Shown here one piece after another: positions 17,621 to 27,800 of a stretch of 64,000 bases of DNA (positions are counted from its first letter, which is position 1; each line of letters begins with the position of its first letter). The notes beneath the pieces are model-generated. The model was not told where the DNA came from and did not search any database. It saw only the letters and a program-made list of their open reading frames with translations. Source of the DNA: an uncultured Alcaligenaceae bacterium (lineage in GTDB: Bacteria; Pseudomonadota; Gammaproteobacteria; Burkholderiales; Burkholderiaceae_B); contig CALEQZ010000053.1 of the NCBI GenBank assembly GCA_937908115.1, positions 27,537 to 91,536 on the forward strand. The letters are read 5' to 3'. Made by a program: the position numbers and the translations under genes.

Positions 17621-17644
17621 GGCCGGCGCCACCTGGCGCCGGCC
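17621..17644. promoter_or_regulatory. Long inverted repeat in the divergent sensor-MFS/phosphatase promoter
   Basis: Two perfect 11-bp arms, GGCCGGCGCCA and TGGCGCCGGCC, separated by only CC. It lies 22 bases upstream of the sensor-MFS start codon within the 132-bp shared intergenic region. It could be an operator for a dimeric regulator, or a hairpin in the leader of the MFS mRNA that affects translation. Confidence 0.5.
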
Positions 17645-17730
17645 GGCAACGCGCCGTTGGCGGCGCACACAAACCGACAATGGTATTTACAATCGCGCAG
17701 ATTTGCATCCGTTTTTTAAGGGCCCGGAGC

Positions 17731-19731
17731 ATGGCCTTTCACTCGCTTCGCAGCAAGATCTTTGCGCTCGTCGTGGCGATGCTGGTCATCGTGGCGGCGT
17801 TCGTCATGCTGGTAACGCGACACGACGTCACCCGCACCGTGGTGCGCGGCGAGCAGCAGGCCGTGGACAACGTGCTCGACCTGGTGCTGCGCGATACCGA
17901 AGCCCGCTGGGGCGCGCTGCTGGCCGACAAGATCGACACCGTGCGCGGCGCACGCCGCCAGCTGATGCAGCTGGGACGCATGGTCGACAGCGTCCTGGCG
18001 GGCTATGCCGAAATGGCTGCGCGCGGGGTAGTCAGCGAAGGCGCAGCGCGCGGCATGGCGCGCAACTGGGTCAATGGGCTGCAGCTGGACGACCGGCGCT
18101 ATGCCATGCTCTATGACGCCGAGCTGCGCGTGCTGGCCAGCGGCGACCGGCGCCTGCTCGACATGGACATCGGCGCGGTGCGCGACTTCAAGAACCGCCC
18201 GATGGCCCGCGCCATGTACGAAGAGACGCGCGCAAGCGGCTATGGCTTTGCCATTTACCGCCTGGCCCAGCCGGATGCCGGGGCCGAGACGCGCTATGCC
18301 TACTTCGGGCATTTCCCCGCCTGGGACTGGGTCATCGTCATCAGCGACAGCGCGCAAGACGTGCTGGAGCAATTCGCGCACCGCCGCGCCGACATGGAGG
18401 AATCGCTGCGCAACGCCCTGGGCAAGCTCAAGCTGGCGCAGACGGGATTCGTGTTCATCGTGGGCCGGGATGGCGAGCTCGTCATCGCGCCGCCCGACGA
18501 CCAGGCAGGCCTGCTCGACCGGACGGACGCCGCCGGCGTGCCGTTGCGCCAAGCGCTGCAGTCGCTGCCCGCCTCGGGTACGCCGCGCCAGTTCGTCGTC
18601 GGCGCAAGCGAGGACGCGCTCTGGCAGGTGGATGCCGCCCGCTTCAAGCCGCTAGGCTGGGTGATCGGCGCCGCCGTGCCGCGCAGGGACTTGACCGCCC
18701 CGGCCACGCGCTTGGTCAACCGGCAAGCGCTGGCCTTCGGGCTGACGCTGTTGGCGGCGCTGGCCGTGGCCTGGGTAATGGCTGCGCGCATGGCCCGGCC
18801 CCTGAACCAGTTGACGCGCTACGCGCGTCAGCTTCCCGAGCAGGACCTGACCGCCGCGCCGCAAGTGCCGCCGCAAGTGGCCGCCCTGCCCAGCCGCCAT
18901 CGCGACGAAACGGGGCGACTGGCCGAGTCCTTCCTATTCATGGATGCGAAGCTGCGCGAGAACGTCGCGCGCCTGATGAGCGAAACCACCGCGCGCCAAC
19001 GCTACGAAAGCGAGCTGAACATCGCCCGAGACATCCAGCTCGGCCTGCTGCCCGTGCCACTGCCCGACGACGTGCGCGGGCGGGTCAGCCTGCACGCCGC
19101 GATGCTGCCGGCCAAGGAAGTCGGCGGCGACCTGTACGACTACTTCATGCTGCCAGACGGACGGCTGTGCATTGCCATCGGCGACGTGTCCGACAAGGGC
19201 GTGCCAGCGGCGCTGTTCATGGCGGTGACCCGCACGCTGTTGCGCGCCTCGGCCGAGGACGAAACCGACCCCGCCCTGCTGATGGAGCGGGTCAACAACC
19301 GGCTGGCGGCGAACAACCCGAACGTGATGTTCGTGACGCTATTCGTGGCCGTGCTCGACCTGCATAGCGGCCGGCTGGATTGGGCCAACGCCGGGCACCC
19401 GGCGCCTTGCGTGGTCGGCGTCGACGGCCGCGTCCGCCGGCTCGAGGGCCGCAGCGGCCCCGCCTGCGGCGTGCAGGAAGGCTTGCCCTACCGCGGCATG
19501 AGCGCCACCCTGGCGCCGGGCGAGGTCCTGGTCGGCTATACCGACGGCGTGACCGAAGCGGCCGACGGCGCAGGCCAGCAGTACGGCGAGGCCCGGCTGG
19601 ATGCGGTGCTCGCGCAGGCGCCGCGCGAGGTCGATGCCCTGGCCGACGCGCTGCTGCAAGACGTACGCCGCTTTGCCGCGGGCGCCGAGCAATCCGACGA
19701 CATCACCTTGATAGTGGTACGCCGCCCATGA
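17731..19731 (+). CDS. Membrane-bound SpoIIE/PP2C phosphatase with Cache-like sensor and HAMP
   Basis: 666 residues. TM1 (about 10-28), a large periplasmic sensor region (about 30-328, Cache-like, including FVFIVGRDGELVIAPPDD), TM2 (about 332-352), HAMP (about 353-420), a short coiled linker, and a SpoIIE phosphatase domain (about 428-666). The metal-binding aspartates of PP2C are present in GGDLYDYF, GDVSDKGVPAALF, TDGVTEA and SDDITLIV. Proteins of this build (RsbU/RsbP-like) dephosphorylate a STAS antagonist in response to an external signal. The stop overlaps the next gene by four bases (ATGA). The STAS gene at 13478-13816 is the obvious local substrate. The start at 17731 is chosen because the TM segment then begins near residue 10. 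Confidence 0.9.
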   Translation: MAFHSLRSKIFALVVAMLVIVAAFVMLVTRHDVTRTVVRGEQQAVDNVLDLVLRDTEARWGALLADKIDTVRGARRQLMQLGRMVDSVLAGYAEMAARGVVSEGAARGMARNWVNGLQLDDRRYAMLYDAELRVLASGDRRLLDMDIGAVRDFKNRPMARAMYEETRASGYGFAIYRLAQPDAGAETRYAYFGHFPAWDWVIVISDSAQDVLEQFAHRRADMEESLRNALGKLKLAQTGFVFIVGRDGELVIAPPDDQAGLLDRTDAAGVPLRQALQSLPASGTPRQFVVGASEDALWQVDAARFKPLGWVIGAAVPRRDLTAPATRLVNRQALAFGLTLLAALAVAWVMAARMARPLNQLTRYARQLPEQDLTAAPQVPPQVAALPSRHRDETGRLAESFLFMDAKLRENVARLMSETTARQRYESELNIARDIQLGLLPVPLPDDVRGRVSLHAAMLPAKEVGGDLYDYFMLPDGRLCIAIGDVSDKGVPAALFMAVTRTLLRASAEDETDPALLMERVNNRLAANNPNVMFVTLFVAVLDLHSGRLDWANAGHPAPCVVGVDGRVRRLEGRSGPACGVQEGLPYRGMSATLAPGEVLVGYTDGVTEAADGAGQQYGEARLDAVLAQAPREVDALADALLQDVRRFAAGAEQSDDITLIVVRRP

Positions 19732-20903
19732 AACGCCTGATCTGCCTGCTGCTTTCGACCTGCCTGCCATGGCTTTGCGGCGCCCAGCCGGCGGCTGCGG
19801 ACGATGCGCCTGCAGCCGCCGCGCCGGCGCGACAGGTGTTTCCCACCACGCCGGTGACCAAGCCCGACGGATCGAAGTGGCGCATCGGCTATTTCGAAAG
19901 CGGCGACTACGGCGAATATCCGCGCACGCTGCGCGTCATCGTTCGCGGGCTGCAGAAGCTGGGCTGGCTGGACGTGCCGGACATGCCCGCCGAAGACGAC
20001 GGACGCGCGCTGTGGACCTTCCTGGCCCGCCACGCGCGCAGCGATTACCTGCAATTCGTCGAAGACGCCTGGTGGCGACCCGGCAATTTCGATGCGGCGC
20101 TGCGTCCCAAGGTGCGCGAAGACCTGGCCCGCCGGCTGGCCGGGCGACGCGACATCGATTTGCTGTTGGCCATGGGGACCTGGGCCGGCCAGGACGTCCG
20201 CGCGATCGGCGCACCCGTGCCGGCCATGGTGGCCTCGGTCAGCGATGCGTTGGGCGCCGGCATCGCCGACAGCGTGCAGGACAGCGGGCTGGACAACCTG
20301 CACACGCGCATCGAACCCGAGCGCTACCAGCGCCAGGTGCGGCTGTTCCATGACATCGTGCCCTTCGAGCGCCTGGGCATCGTTTTCGAAGACAGCAAGG
20401 AAGGCCGCACGTATGCAGCGGTCGATGCGGTCGAACAGGTGGCCAAGGAACGCGGCTTCGCCGTCGAACCCTGCCATGCGCAGTCCAACAGCATCGCCAT
20501 CGAACAGGCCGTGGACAACGCGGTGCGGTGCTATGCCGACCTGGCCCAGCGCGTGGACGCCGTCTACGTCACCGTGCACCGGGGGGTGACCGACACATCG
20601 GTGGCGGACATCGCGCGCATCCTGCGCGAGGCCAAGGTGCCCAGCTTTGCCATGAGCGGCTCGCAGGAAGTGCGTGCCGGGCTGCTGATGAGCCTGGCGC
20701 AGGCCGATTATTCCTACGTCGGGCTTTTCCACGCCGAAAGCATCGCACGCGTGCTCAACGGGGCCAAGCCGCGCCAGCTCAGCCAAGTTTGGATCGACCC
20801 GGCCAAGATCGCGCTCAATCTCGAGACCGCCCGCATCATCGGCTTCGACCCGCCGGTGGACATCCTGCTGGCGGCCGACGAGGTCTACGAAGGCGGGCAA
20901 TAA
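19728..20903 (+). CDS. Periplasmic ABC-type substrate-binding protein (DUF534-like), coupled to the phosphatase
   Basis: 391 residues. A signal peptide (MKRLICLLLSTCLPWLC) is followed by a mature protein with two alpha/beta lobes resembling the ABC_sub_bind (DUF534/TrpX-like) family, with stretches such as RLGIVFEDSKEG and AVYVTVHRGV. The ATG overlaps the phosphatase stop by four bases, so the two are made together. No ABC permease or ATPase is nearby, which suggests it delivers a ligand to the phosphatase sensor or the sensor-MFS rather than to a classical importer. That role is inference. Confidence 0.8.
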   Translation: MKRLICLLLSTCLPWLCGAQPAAADDAPAAAAPARQVFPTTPVTKPDGSKWRIGYFESGDYGEYPRTLRVIVRGLQKLGWLDVPDMPAEDDGRALWTFLARHARSDYLQFVEDAWWRPGNFDAALRPKVREDLARRLAGRRDIDLLLAMGTWAGQDVRAIGAPVPAMVASVSDALGAGIADSVQDSGLDNLHTRIEPERYQRQVRLFHDIVPFERLGIVFEDSKEGRTYAAVDAVEQVAKERGFAVEPCHAQSNSIAIEQAVDNAVRCYADLAQRVDAVYVTVHRGVTDTSVADIARILREAKVPSFAMSGSQEVRAGLLMSLAQADYSYVGLFHAESIARVLNGAKPRQLSQVWIDPAKIALNLETARIIGFDPPVDILLAADEVYEGGQ

Positions 20904-20928
20904 ACGGCGCGCGGCACGGGGGCCAGCG

Positions 20929-22464
20929 TCACCCTCCGCCAAGTTCGGCCGGGGCGACCATGGCCCTGGCCGCGCAGACCGCGCGCAGGCGCGCGTCCGG
21001 GTCGCCCCCTGCCACACCCTGCCATAGTTCCAGCAGACGGTCCGCGCCGGTGCGGCGCGTGGCGAGCACGTATTCCGCATACGCCAGCCATTGGCGGTCG
21101 TCCGCATCCAGCCCTGCCCTGGCGACGGCCAACACGTCGCGCGCCAGCGCATGCACCTGGTCGTCGGCCAGCGCATCGCGCACCGCCGCCTCGCGCAAGC
21201 CAGCCAGCCGGCCCCAGCCCCAGTCGCGCACCAACGTACCCGCTTCGTCCAGGTTGGCGAGCAAACCGGCCTGGACGGCACTGGCCGATATCGCGGCGGT
21301 GCGCGCCACCGACGCCCCGGCCTCGTCCAGCAGCTGGCGATCAGCAAAGCACGCGCCCGGCGCCCTGCCCTCGATGTAGCCTTGGGCGCCGCAGCGCTCG
21401 AACAATTCTTCCAGCCCGCCGTCGCGCTGCCAGGCCTGCATCAGGTCGCCCAGCGGGGGCAGCTCGTCGAGCCGGTAGCGCCAACGCGCATCCAAGAATT
21501 GCGCGATCTGCGAATATTCGAAATGCGCGCTGCCCGGCGCAAGCGTCACCCGCTCGCCGTTGTCGATGCGCACGCCCGTCCACGCGCGGGCCTGGAGAAA
21601 CTGCGCCAGGCAAGGATCGCCGTCGAGCAGCACCGTCGGCGCACGCTTGTAATCGTGCCGGCGCGACAACGGCAGGCTGCGGCTGGCTGTGCCGGGGCCG
21701 AACATCCAGCGGAAGTAATCACCCAGGTCGGCGAAGGGCCGCGCCGGCAGCCGCGACAAGGCCAGGTCACCGGCAAAGCGCGCCGGCGCGAACATGCGCG
21801 GCCAGATGCTGAGCCGGTTTTCCTTCAGGCCGGTGGGCCGGCCGCCTTCGAGTGGGCTGTTGGCAAAGAGCGCGATCAGCGCGGGCGCCAGCGCCAGCGC
21901 CGCGTTGAGCGCCTGCGCGGCACGCGCCGTGGGCACTTCGGTATTGGCGCCGTGCTGGGCCTTGGCGTCCAGCCCGACCCAATGGTGCCAGCCGCGATGC
22001 CCGGCGAGCTCCCGGTAGATGGGGCGCGGCACACAGGCCTGCGCATACCACCGGCTATCGATCGGGCAATCCGGATGCTCGGAAACGTTGAGCACGACGG
22101 CATCTTCGGCCGCCAGCGCGCGGGCGACGTCGTCGAGCTCGGCGTGCGCCAGCGCCGCCAGCCGCGTCACGCGCGCCGGGCCTCCCGCTACGGGCGCAAG
22201 CGCCGCCTCGAGCAGGTTATAGCCGTTGTCCAGGCCGCTTTCACCGTGTGCGCCGGCCACCGCCAACGGCCTGCCATCGTCGGCGCGTGCAAGCGCCGCC
22301 GCCTGGCCGCGGGCGGCCTTGATCTCCAGCAGGCGCTCGAAATAGCGTTCGCCCACGCAATGGCTGGCGCCGTCGGCGCGGGCTGCCACGGGCATTTCGA
22401 GTTCGACCCCCAGCCGCATGCCGCTGGCAGGCAAACGTTGCAGCCCGGGCTGCGGCGCGCTCAT
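20929..22464 (-). CDS. GCS2-family glutamate--cysteine-ligase-like carboxylate-amine ligase
   Basis: 511 residues. N-terminal GVELEMPV, then DNGYNLLEAALAPV and CPIDSRWYAQACVPRPIYRE, match the glutamate-cysteine ligase type 2 fold used by YbdK, EgtA and plant-type GshA. It probably couples an amino acid to another amine using ATP, but the substrate is not certain and it may not be a true GshA. The start overlaps the pdxJ stop by four bases (ATGA), so it is translationally coupled to pdxJ. Confidence 0.72.
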   Translation of the reverse strand: MSAPQPGLQRLPASGMRLGVELEMPVAARADGASHCVGERYFERLLEIKAARGQAAALARADDGRPLAVAGAHGESGLDNGYNLLEAALAPVAGGPARVTRLAALAHAELDDVARALAAEDAVVLNVSEHPDCPIDSRWYAQACVPRPIYRELAGHRGWHHWVGLDAKAQHGANTEVPTARAAQALNAALALAPALIALFANSPLEGGRPTGLKENRLSIWPRMFAPARFAGDLALSRLPARPFADLGDYFRWMFGPGTASRSLPLSRRHDYKRAPTVLLDGDPCLAQFLQARAWTGVRIDNGERVTLAPGSAHFEYSQIAQFLDARWRYRLDELPPLGDLMQAWQRDGGLEELFERCGAQGYIEGRAPGACFADRQLLDEAGASVARTAAISASAVQAGLLANLDEAGTLVRDWGWGRLAGLREAAVRDALADDQVHALARDVLAVARAGLDADDRQWLAYAEYVLATRRTGADRLLELWQGVAGGDPDARLRAVCAARAMVAPAELGGG

Positions 22465-23225
22465 GCGCGCAGCGGTCCGTCCCCGCCGGAAACGTCCCGG
22501 TCGCCCAGCCGGGCCCGGACCATCAGGGCCTTCATGTCGCGCACCGCCTTTTCCCAGCCGTCGAAGACCGCCTGGGCGACGATGGCGTGGCCGATGTTCA
22601 ACTCGGCGATGCCGGGCATGGCAGCGATGGGCTGCACGTTGCCGTAGTGCAGGCCGTGACCGGCATTGACGCGCAGGCCTTCGGCCAACCCCAGCGCGAC
22701 GGCGCGCCGCAGGCGCGCCAGCTCCTGCTCGCGCGCATCGGGACCGGCTTCGGCGTAGGCACCGGTGTGCAGCTCGATCACGCGCGCGCCGGCCTTGACC
22801 GCGGCCTCGATCTGCCGCTCGTCCGGATCGATGAAAAGCGACACGCGTATGCCGGCATCATGCAGGCGCGCCACCGCCGCGGTCACGGCCGGCAGCGCGC
22901 CAGCCACGTCCAGGCCACCTTCGGTGGTCAGCTCGGTGCGCTTTTCGGGCACCAGGCAGACGTCGTGCGGCCGCACCGCGCAGGCGATGCCAAGCATTTC
23001 GTCGGTAATGGCGCATTCGAGGTTCATGCGCGTGCGCAGCTGCGGGCGCAGCGCATGCACGTCGGCATCCTGGATGTGGCGGCGATCCTCGCGCAGGTGC
23101 AGCGTGATCAGGTCGGCGCCAGCGTCCTCGGCGCGCAGCGCCGCGGCGATGGGATCGGGATAGGTCGTGTGACGCTGCTGGCGCAGCGTGGCCACGTGGT
23201 CGATGTTCACGCCCAGTTCTATCAC
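22461..23225 (-). CDS. pdxJ: Pyridoxine 5'-phosphate synthase
   Basis: 254 residues of the PdxJ TIM barrel: IELGVNIDHVATLRQQR at the N-terminus, LHLREDRRHI (catalytic His/Arg) and VNAGHGLHYGN near the C-terminus. It condenses 1-deoxyxylulose 5-phosphate with 3-amino-2-oxopropyl phosphate to give PNP. GTG at 23225 is preferred because it yields the usual N-terminus; the GTG at 23237 overlaps the AAGGAG Shine-Dalgarno (23237-23242) and could not use it. It begins right after the stop of the efflux outer-membrane gene, so it may be expressed from the efflux promoter. Confidence 0.93.
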   Translation of the reverse strand: MIELGVNIDHVATLRQQRHTTYPDPIAAALRAEDAGADLITLHLREDRRHIQDADVHALRPQLRTRMNLECAITDEMLGIACAVRPHDVCLVPEKRTELTTEGGLDVAGALPAVTAAVARLHDAGIRVSLFIDPDERQIEAAVKAGARVIELHTGAYAEAGPDAREQELARLRRAVALGLAEGLRVNAGHGLHYGNVQPIAAMPGIAELNIGHAIVAQAVFDGWEKAVRDMKALMVRARLGDRDVSGGDGPLRA

Positions 23226-23243
23226 GGCCGTCGTCACTCCTTG

Positions 23244-24818
23244 CTATTGCCCGGGTTCCGATGACGCAGGCGCGCCCGGGGCGGCCTGCCCGGCGGCGCC
23301 CGCCGCGTCCACATCCTGCGCCGCGACGGTGGCCTCGTTCCAGCCGCCGCCCAGCGCCTTGTACAGCTCCACGCGGTTGATGAGCGCCTGCAACCCAGCC
23401 CCGACCAGCGCCTGCTGCGCGTTGAACAAATCGACCTGCGCGGTCTGCACCTGCAAGTAGCTGTCGATACCGCCCTCATAGCGCAGGTTGGACAGCTCCA
23501 AGCGGCGCGCCGACGATTGTGCCAGCTCGCGCAGCGCCTCGATCTGCGCCGCATAGGTGGCTTCGCCGGCCAGGGCATCGGCCACTTCCCGGAAGGCCTG
23601 TTGGATGGCCTGCTCGTATTGGGCCACTGCGATGTTGCTGCGCGCACGCGCCAAGTCCAGCCCCGCCTGCAGGCTGCCGCCGGCGAAGATGGGCGTGGTG
23701 ATCGACGGCGAATAGCTCCAGAACGTGCCGTTGCCCGAGAACAGATTCGACAGCGAGGGACTGGCCACGCCCAGCAGGCCGGTCAGCGAAATGGTCGGGA
23801 AGAACGCCGCCCGCGCCGCGCCGATATTGGCGTTGGCCGCGCGCAGCTGGTTCTCGGCCGCCAGGATGTCCGGCCGGCGCGTCAACAGGTCCGAAGGCAG
23901 GCCTGCCGGGATGGCCGCGAGCTGGCCGGCGTCGAACGGCGCCGGCTCGGGCAGGTCCGGTGGCAGCGGGCCGCCCAACAGCAGCACCAGGGCATTGACG
24001 GCCTGCTCCCTCGCGCGGGCGAACTGGGCGAGGTCGGCCGAAGCCGAATCCAGCAAGGTCTTGGCTTGCGCCAGTTCCAGCTCGGACGCCACGCCGCCAT
24101 CGAATCGGCGCTTGACCAGGTCATAGGACGCCTGCCTGGCCTGCAGCGTGCGCTGGGTGAGCGCAAGCTGCTCCTCGGCCGCGCGCAAGTTGAAATACGC
24201 CTGCGCAACCTGCCCAACCAGGTTGATCTGCACGGCCCGCCGCGCCTGCTCGGTCGCCAGGTACTGCTGCAGCGCCGCCTCGGACAGGCTGCGCAGCCGC
24301 CCGAACAGGTCGATCTCGAACGTCGTCAGGCCGACACCGGCCTGGTACTGGCTGCTGATCGAACTGGAGTCCGGGCCGCCCGGGCGCAGGTCGCGCGGCA
24401 GCCGCTGGCGCGTGCCCTGCACGCCCGCGCCGATCGCAGGAAAGAGCTGGCCGCGCTGGATGCCGTACTGGGCGCGCGCCTCTTCGATGCGCTGCACGGC
24501 GATGCGCAGGTCGCGGTTGCCTTCCAGCGCCAGCCGCACCAATTCGCGCAGGCGCGGATCGCGGAAGAAGTCGCGCCAGCCGAGATCGGCCGCGGGCACC
24601 CCTTGGCCCGGCGCGACGGCCGGTGCCGGCTGGCGGCCGAGCGTGGCCTGCGTCTGCCCCTGCCCATACTGCAACTGGGGCTGGTCCGGCCAGGATTCGG
24701 GTACTGGCGCGGCCGGCCGCTGATATTCGGGAGCCAGGGAGCAGCCGGCCAGCAGCGCCAGCAATGCAGCACCGCCCAGCTTTAGCCTTGCGTTTCGCAT
24801 GGTTCGCTTCTCGGTCAT
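23244..24818 (-). CDS. Outer-membrane efflux lipoprotein (NodT/OprM family)
   Basis: 524 residues. The signal peptide ends in a lipobox (LLAGC, Cys near residue 26), followed by two OEP repeats of long helices that build a TolC-like trimeric channel. Typical OprM-type stretches are GWRDFFRDPRLRELVRLAL and TRRPDILAAENQLRAANANIG. The start overlaps the RND pump stop by four bases. With the pump and the adaptor it forms a complete tripartite multidrug-type system. Confidence 0.94.
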   Translation of the reverse strand: MTEKRTMRNARLKLGGAALLALLAGCSLAPEYQRPAAPVPESWPDQPQLQYGQGQTQATLGRQPAPAVAPGQGVPAADLGWRDFFRDPRLRELVRLALEGNRDLRIAVQRIEEARAQYGIQRGQLFPAIGAGVQGTRQRLPRDLRPGGPDSSSISSQYQAGVGLTTFEIDLFGRLRSLSEAALQQYLATEQARRAVQINLVGQVAQAYFNLRAAEEQLALTQRTLQARQASYDLVKRRFDGGVASELELAQAKTLLDSASADLAQFARAREQAVNALVLLLGGPLPPDLPEPAPFDAGQLAAIPAGLPSDLLTRRPDILAAENQLRAANANIGAARAAFFPTISLTGLLGVASPSLSNLFSGNGTFWSYSPSITTPIFAGGSLQAGLDLARARSNIAVAQYEQAIQQAFREVADALAGEATYAAQIEALRELAQSSARRLELSNLRYEGGIDSYLQVQTAQVDLFNAQQALVGAGLQALINRVELYKALGGGWNEATVAAQDVDAAGAAGQAAPGAPASSEPGQ

Positions 24819-27800
24819 GCCTTGCCTTCCTGGCCATCGGATTGGCCGTCCGTTCGTGATGCGCCCGCGCGCTTGGCGGCCTGTTCTTGCTCGAAGGCCT
24901 TGGCTTCCGCGCCGAGCAGGCGCGGCTTGGTCTTGAACAGGCTGAGTACCACGACGAAGAAGGTCGGGACGAAAATCACGGCAAAGGGCGTCGCGGCCAG
25001 CATGCCGCCCAGCACGCCGAAACCGACCGCCTTTTGGCTGGCCGCGCCGGCGCCCGTGGCCATGGCCAGCGGCACCACGCCTAGGATGAAGGCGAGCGAG
25101 GTCATCAGGATGGGCCTGAAGCGCAGCTTGGCGGCCTCGACCGTGGCCTCGTACAACCCCGCGCCGCGCGCATAGGCGTCCTTGGCAAACTCCACGATCA
25201 GGATGGCGTTCTTGGCCGCCAGGCCGATCACGGTGACCATGCCGACCTGGAAGTACACGTCGTTGCTCATGCCCAGCACCGTCACCAGCGCAACCGCGCC
25301 CAGCATGCCCAGCGGTACGACCAGCATGACCGACAGCGGGATCGCCCAGCTTTCATACAGGGCGGCCAGCACCAGGAACACCACCAGCAGCGACAGGCCC
25401 AGCAGGATGGGCGCCTGGGCGCCGGCCTGGCGCTCCTGGTAGGACAGCCCGGTCCATTCGTAGCCGAAGCCGGGCGGCAGCTGCTGCATCAGCCGCTCCA
25501 TCTCGGCCATGGCTTCGCCCGTGGAATAGCCCGGCGCGGCATCGCCGTTGATGCGGATCGACGGGTAGCTGTTGTAACGCACCACCTGCACCGGCCCATA
25601 GCCCCACTCGGCCTTGACGAAGGACGACAAGGGCACCATGTTGCCTTGCGCGTTGCGCGCGTTCAGCCGCAAGATGTCGTCGACCTGCATGCGGAACTGC
25701 GCGTCGGCCTGCACCCACACGTTCTGCATCCAGCCCATGTTGGGAAACTTGCCGATATAGGCCGAACCCAGGGCGGTCGACAACAGCGTGGCCGCTTCGG
25801 AAAAATCCACGCCAAGCGCCGCCGCCTTCTCGCGGTCGATGCTCAGCTTGAGCTGCGCCCCCGGCCCCAGGCCGCTGACGCGCACCTGCGCCAACACCGG
25901 GCTTTCCATGGCCAGCCCCATCAGCTGCGAGGCGGCCTGCATCAGGGCCGCGTTGCCCGCGCCGCTGCGGTCCTGCAGGCGGAAGTCGAAGCCGGTGGCG
26001 TTGCCCAGCGCCGAGATCGCCGGCGGCACCACGGTGAACACCATGGCGTCCTTGATGCCGGGCAGCAGCGCGCCGATCGCCCGCCCGGCGATGGCTTGGG
26101 CCGATTGTGACGGGTCCTTGCGTTCGGAAAAGTCCTTCAGCGGCACGAAGGCGATGGCCGCGTTCAGGCCGTTGCCGTTGAAGCTGAAGCCCTGCACCGT
26201 GACGATGTTCTCGGTCGTGGGCTGCTCCATGAAATACTTCTCGACCGCCTGGATGACTTCCATCGTGCGGTTGGCCGTGGACCCCGTGGGCAGCTCGATG
26301 TTGGCGACCACGTAGCCCTGGTCCTCCACCGGCAGGAAGCTGCTGGGCAGGCGCAGGTACAGCCATCCCAGCGCAATCGCCAGCGCCAGGTAGATCACCA
26401 TCATGCGCCCGGCCTTATGCAGTGTACGCGCCACCCAGCGCTGGTAGCGGTGCGTGGTCGTGTCGAAAGTGCGGTTAAACCAGCCGAAGAAGCCGCGCTT
26501 TTCGACGTGGTGCCCCTTGGGGATGGGCTTGAGGATGGTCGCGCAAAGCGCCGGCGTGAAGCTAAGTGCCAGGAACCCCGAAAACAGGATGGCCACGGCC
26601 ATGGCTACCGAGAACTGGCGATAGATCACGCCGACCGAGCCGCTCATGAAGGCCAGCGGCAGGAAGACCGTGGTCAGCACCAGCGTGATGCCGACGATGG
26701 CGCCGCTGATCTGCGGCATGGCCTTGCGGGTCGCCTCCCGGGGCGACAGGCCTTCCTCGGCCATGATGCGCTCGACGTTCTCGACCACCACGATGGCGTC
26801 GTCGACCAGGATGCCGATGGCCAGCACCATGGCGAACATGGTCAGCACGTTGATCGAGAAGCCCAGCGCCGACATCACCGCGAACGCGCCCAGGATGGCC
26901 ACGGGCACCACCAGCGCCGGGATCACCGTATAGCGCACGTTCTGCAGGAACAGGAACATGACCAGGAAGACCAGCACCATGGCCTCGGCCAGCGTGTGCA
27001 GCACCTGCTCGATCGAGACCTCGACGTACGGCGAGGTGTCGTACGGGATCGCGTACTCGACGTTGGGCGGAAAGTAGCGCTTGAGCTCTTCCATCTGCGC
27101 GCGTACGCCCTTGGCGGTGGACAGCGCGTTGGCGTCCGGCGCCAGCACGATGGCGAACGCCGCGGTGGGCTGGCCGTTCAGGCGCGCGCCGAACTGGTAG
27201 TTGTCCGCGCCGACCTCGATGCGGGCCACGTCACGCAAGCGCACCGTGGCACCGCCCGGAGTGCTGCGCAGGATGATCGCGCCGAAGGCCTCGACCGTGC
27301 TCAGCTGGCCGTCGACCAGGACGGTGGCGGTCGTGCGTTGGTCCTCGGGGTTGGGCGGCGCGCCGATGCTGCCGGCCGAGATGAGCACGTTTTGCTGCGC
27401 GATGGCCCGGTTGACCTCGCTCATGCTCAGGTTGTAGCCGACCAGCTTGTCCGGATCGACCCAGATGCGCATGGCGCGGGGAGCGGCAAACAACTGGAAG
27501 CGGCCGACGCCCGGTACCCGGGAGATCGGGTTCTGGATGTTGCGCTTGATGTAGTCGGCCAGCGCCGTCTGCCCCATCGATCCGTCGGTCGAGGACAGGG
27601 TGACCACCATCAGGAAGCCCGTGCTGCTCTGCTCAAAGCGCAGGCCCTGCTGGATCACGGCCTGCGGCAACTGCGCCGAGACGTTCGAGACGCGGTTTTG
27701 CACGTCCACCTGCGCCAGGTCGGGGTCGGTGCCGGGCGCGAAGGTGGCGGTGATCTGCGCCTGCCCGTAGGAATCGCTGACCGACTCGTAATACAGCAGG

